From Thermoplasmata archaeon (lineage in GTDB: Archaea; Thermoplasmatota; E2; UBA202; JdFR-43): a stretch of 5,538 bases of DNA. The notes under the pieces were generated by a model. That model searched no databases and had not been told where the DNA came from. It saw nothing but the letters and a program-made list of their open reading frames with translations. This document shows positions 4,699 to 5,538 of this stretch, in pieces. Position numbers and translations under genes: made by a program. The stretch lies in NCBI GenBank assembly GCA_021158865.1, contig JAGGSX010000134.1, positions 1-5,538 of the forward strand. Reading direction: 5' to 3'. The number at the start of each line of letters is the position of its first letter. Position 1 is the first letter of the stretch.

Positions 4699-5419
4699 CA
4701 GTAACAATTCTTCCTTTTATGAATGCATCTTTTTCTTTGGATAATAGACCATCATTTCCATCGCTGCTTCCATCATTTATAAAGCTTTGGCTATGTCCTA
4801 TTTTATTCCCTATATAATAATTTATATCCAATATTTTCCCAGCATCATTTTTTGACGCATCATTTCCATTTATATCAAGCAATCTTTTAACATTAAGCCA
4901 ATCATAATAATACATTTCTATTTTTACATCATGCTCAGCAACATTATCTATGACATTTACGACGGGAGTGCTCCAGTTTACGACATAATCTTTATCTATT
5001 TCTATTTCATACGCTTCATTTGGTAATGTTGCAATTAAGTTGTCATCAACATAAATTTTTATGAAAATTTTTCCAGTTGGTTGTTTTCCAACCAGAAAAT
5101 CTTTTACTCTTATATCTTCTATATATACTCTTACTCCTCCATCAGCATAAGGTAGAAAATCTTCTCCATCTAATATTCCATCATTATCATCATCAGGGTC
5201 TTCATTATCTCCTATGCCATCTCCATCGCTATCTTTCCATTCTTTTGGATTATGAGGAAATGCATCATCTTTGTCTGGAACACCGTCTCCATCACTATCT
5301 TTATTTGGATTGAAGACCTGCTGATAATTTTTATATACAAATGGAGTTGAAATTACCACAATTATTATGATTATTACCAATGCAAATATCATGAGCATTT
5401 TTTTATCTCTGGAAATCAT
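4685..5419 (-). CDS. Membrane-anchored thrombospondin type 3 repeat protein
   Basis: This 244-residue protein begins with a short basic segment and one hydrophobic helix (about 8-29), an uncleaved signal anchor or signal peptide; there is no lipobox cysteine. Three acidic calcium-binding repeats follow: DSDGDGVPD (41-49), DSDGDGIGD (63-71) and DDDNDGILD (76-84), the first two 22 residues (66 bp) apart. This is the thrombospondin type 3 pattern, usually extracellular and rigid when calcium is bound. Residues ~93-243 alternate strand-like segments with acidic turns, including DINGNDASKND (182-192) and DGSSDGNDG (216-224), and end in a strand, RIVTV. That suggests a beta-sandwich, possibly C2-like, but I cannot assign a family. 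It is probably displayed outside the cell; its partner is unknown. The ATG at 5419 is chosen because it immediately precedes the membrane segment and has a TATA-like box at leaderless spacing. Confidence 0.85.
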   Translation of the reverse strand: MISRDKKMLMIFALVIIIIIVVISTPFVYKNYQQVFNPNKDSDGDGVPDKDDAFPHNPKEWKDSDGDGIGDNEDPDDDNDGILDGEDFLPYADGGVRVYIEDIRVKDFLVGKQPTGKIFIKIYVDDNLIATLPNEAYEIEIDKDYVVNWSTPVVNVIDNVAEHDVKIEMYYYDWLNVKRLLDINGNDASKNDAGKILDINYYIGNKIGHSQSFINDGSSDGNDGLLSKEKDAFIKGRIVTVNAG

Positions 5420-5439
5420 TAAGAATTAATATTTCATTG

Positions 5440-5447
5440 CTTAAAAA
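5440..5447 (-). promoter_or_regulatory. Possible TATA box for the thrombospondin-3 repeat protein gene
   Basis: The minus strand reads TTTTTAAG, centred about 24-25 nt before the ATG at 5419, and no Shine-Dalgarno is visible. It directly follows the stop codon of the gene entering from the right (5451-5449). The match is modest and co-transcription with that upstream gene across a 29-bp gap is equally possible. Confidence 0.4.
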
Positions 5448-5448
5448 T

Positions 5449-5538
5449 TTATTCATAAATTACCATTTCCATTTTGGCAGATGCACCTATGTTAAAATTC
5501 CTCCTTACATTGTAATCACCTTGCCATTTATTAAATTT
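5449..5538 (-). CDS. 3' end of an unidentified gene entering from the right edge
   Basis: From the window edge leftward one minus-strand frame stays open for 29 codons to a TAA at 5451-5449, while the other two frames stop early (within 4 and 11 codons). The visible C-terminus begins KFNKWQGDYN and ends KMEMVIYE; it alternates polar and hydrophobic residues like beta strands. The composition is protein-like for AT-rich DNA, but 29 codons are too few to identify a family. The stop lies 29 bp before the start of the repeat-protein gene on the same strand, so they could form an operon. Confidence 0.5.
   Translation of the reverse strand, partial: KFNKWQGDYNVRRNFNIGASAKMEMVIYE

Noticed and set aside
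5221..5302. 66-bp spaced nucleotide repeat (CTCCATCrCTATCTTT twice)
   Set aside because: It encodes the two DSDGDG calcium repeats of the same protein and is explained by coding repetition.
5077..5313. Plus-strand open frame rich in Leu and His
   Set aside because: It is the antisense shadow of the Asp/Gly repeats of the thrombospondin-3 protein, with no promoter or recognisable domain.
5500..5506. Minus-strand AAGGAGG resembling a Shine-Dalgarno
   Set aside because: No start codon with a usable open frame follows; the GTG about 12 nt downstream stops within nine codons. It reads as Arg-Arg codons of the incoming gene.
1..5538. CRISPR array or other cas genes accompanying the Cas4-like protein
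   Set aside because: No regularly spaced direct repeats and no Cas1, Cas2 or effector motifs were found in the window; the association remains open beyond the edges.

Overview
The window is a gene-dense, AT-rich stretch of archaeal chromosome. Three genes point to archaea: sn-glycerol-1-phosphate dehydrogenase (egsA, archaeal membrane lipids), archaeal-type Trm5 tRNA (guanine-37 N1) methyltransferase, and diphthine synthase (dphB, diphthamide on EF-2). A UPF0179 gene adds to this and suggests a euryarchaeal-grade lineage. The promoters agree: for five genes a TATA-like box is centred about 24-26 nt before the ATG with no Shine-Dalgarno motif, the pattern of leaderless archaeal transcripts. 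A membrane-anchored thrombospondin type 3 repeat protein would fit Thermoplasmatota or relatives, but the lineage is a guess.

Layout. Bases 1-61 (-) hold the start of a gene that leaves the window; it has a strong Shine-Dalgarno inside a perfect 11-bp inverted repeat. Bases 172-1146 (+) encode a Cas4-like PD-(D/E)XK nuclease with four predicted transmembrane helices inserted inside the nuclease fold. It converges, with a 9-bp overlap, on a small ribbon-helix-helix regulator (1138-1368, -). Then come three head-to-tail minus-strand genes that abut or overlap by one base, trm5 -> egsA -> UPF0179 (3887 down to 1402), an evident operon. trm5 is divergent from dphB (3919-4698, +); only 31 bp separate the start codons and both TATA boxes lie in that gap. 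dphB converges with a 14-bp overlap on the thrombospondin-3 repeat protein (4685-5419, -). Bases 5449-5538 (-) look like the last 29 codons of another protein.

How the genes fit together. Trm5 and DphB are both S-adenosylmethionine-dependent enzymes that protect translational reading frame, one acting on tRNA position 37 and the other on EF-2, and they share a compact divergent promoter. egsA makes the backbone of archaeal phospholipids. The nuclease, the RHH regulator and the repeat protein look like accessory genes around this housekeeping core. The least expected object is the membrane-embedded Cas4-like nuclease: no CRISPR array or other cas gene is visible, so it is either a solo Cas4 homologue or a different membrane-linked DNA-processing enzyme. 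No stretch over 300 bases lacks a gene.
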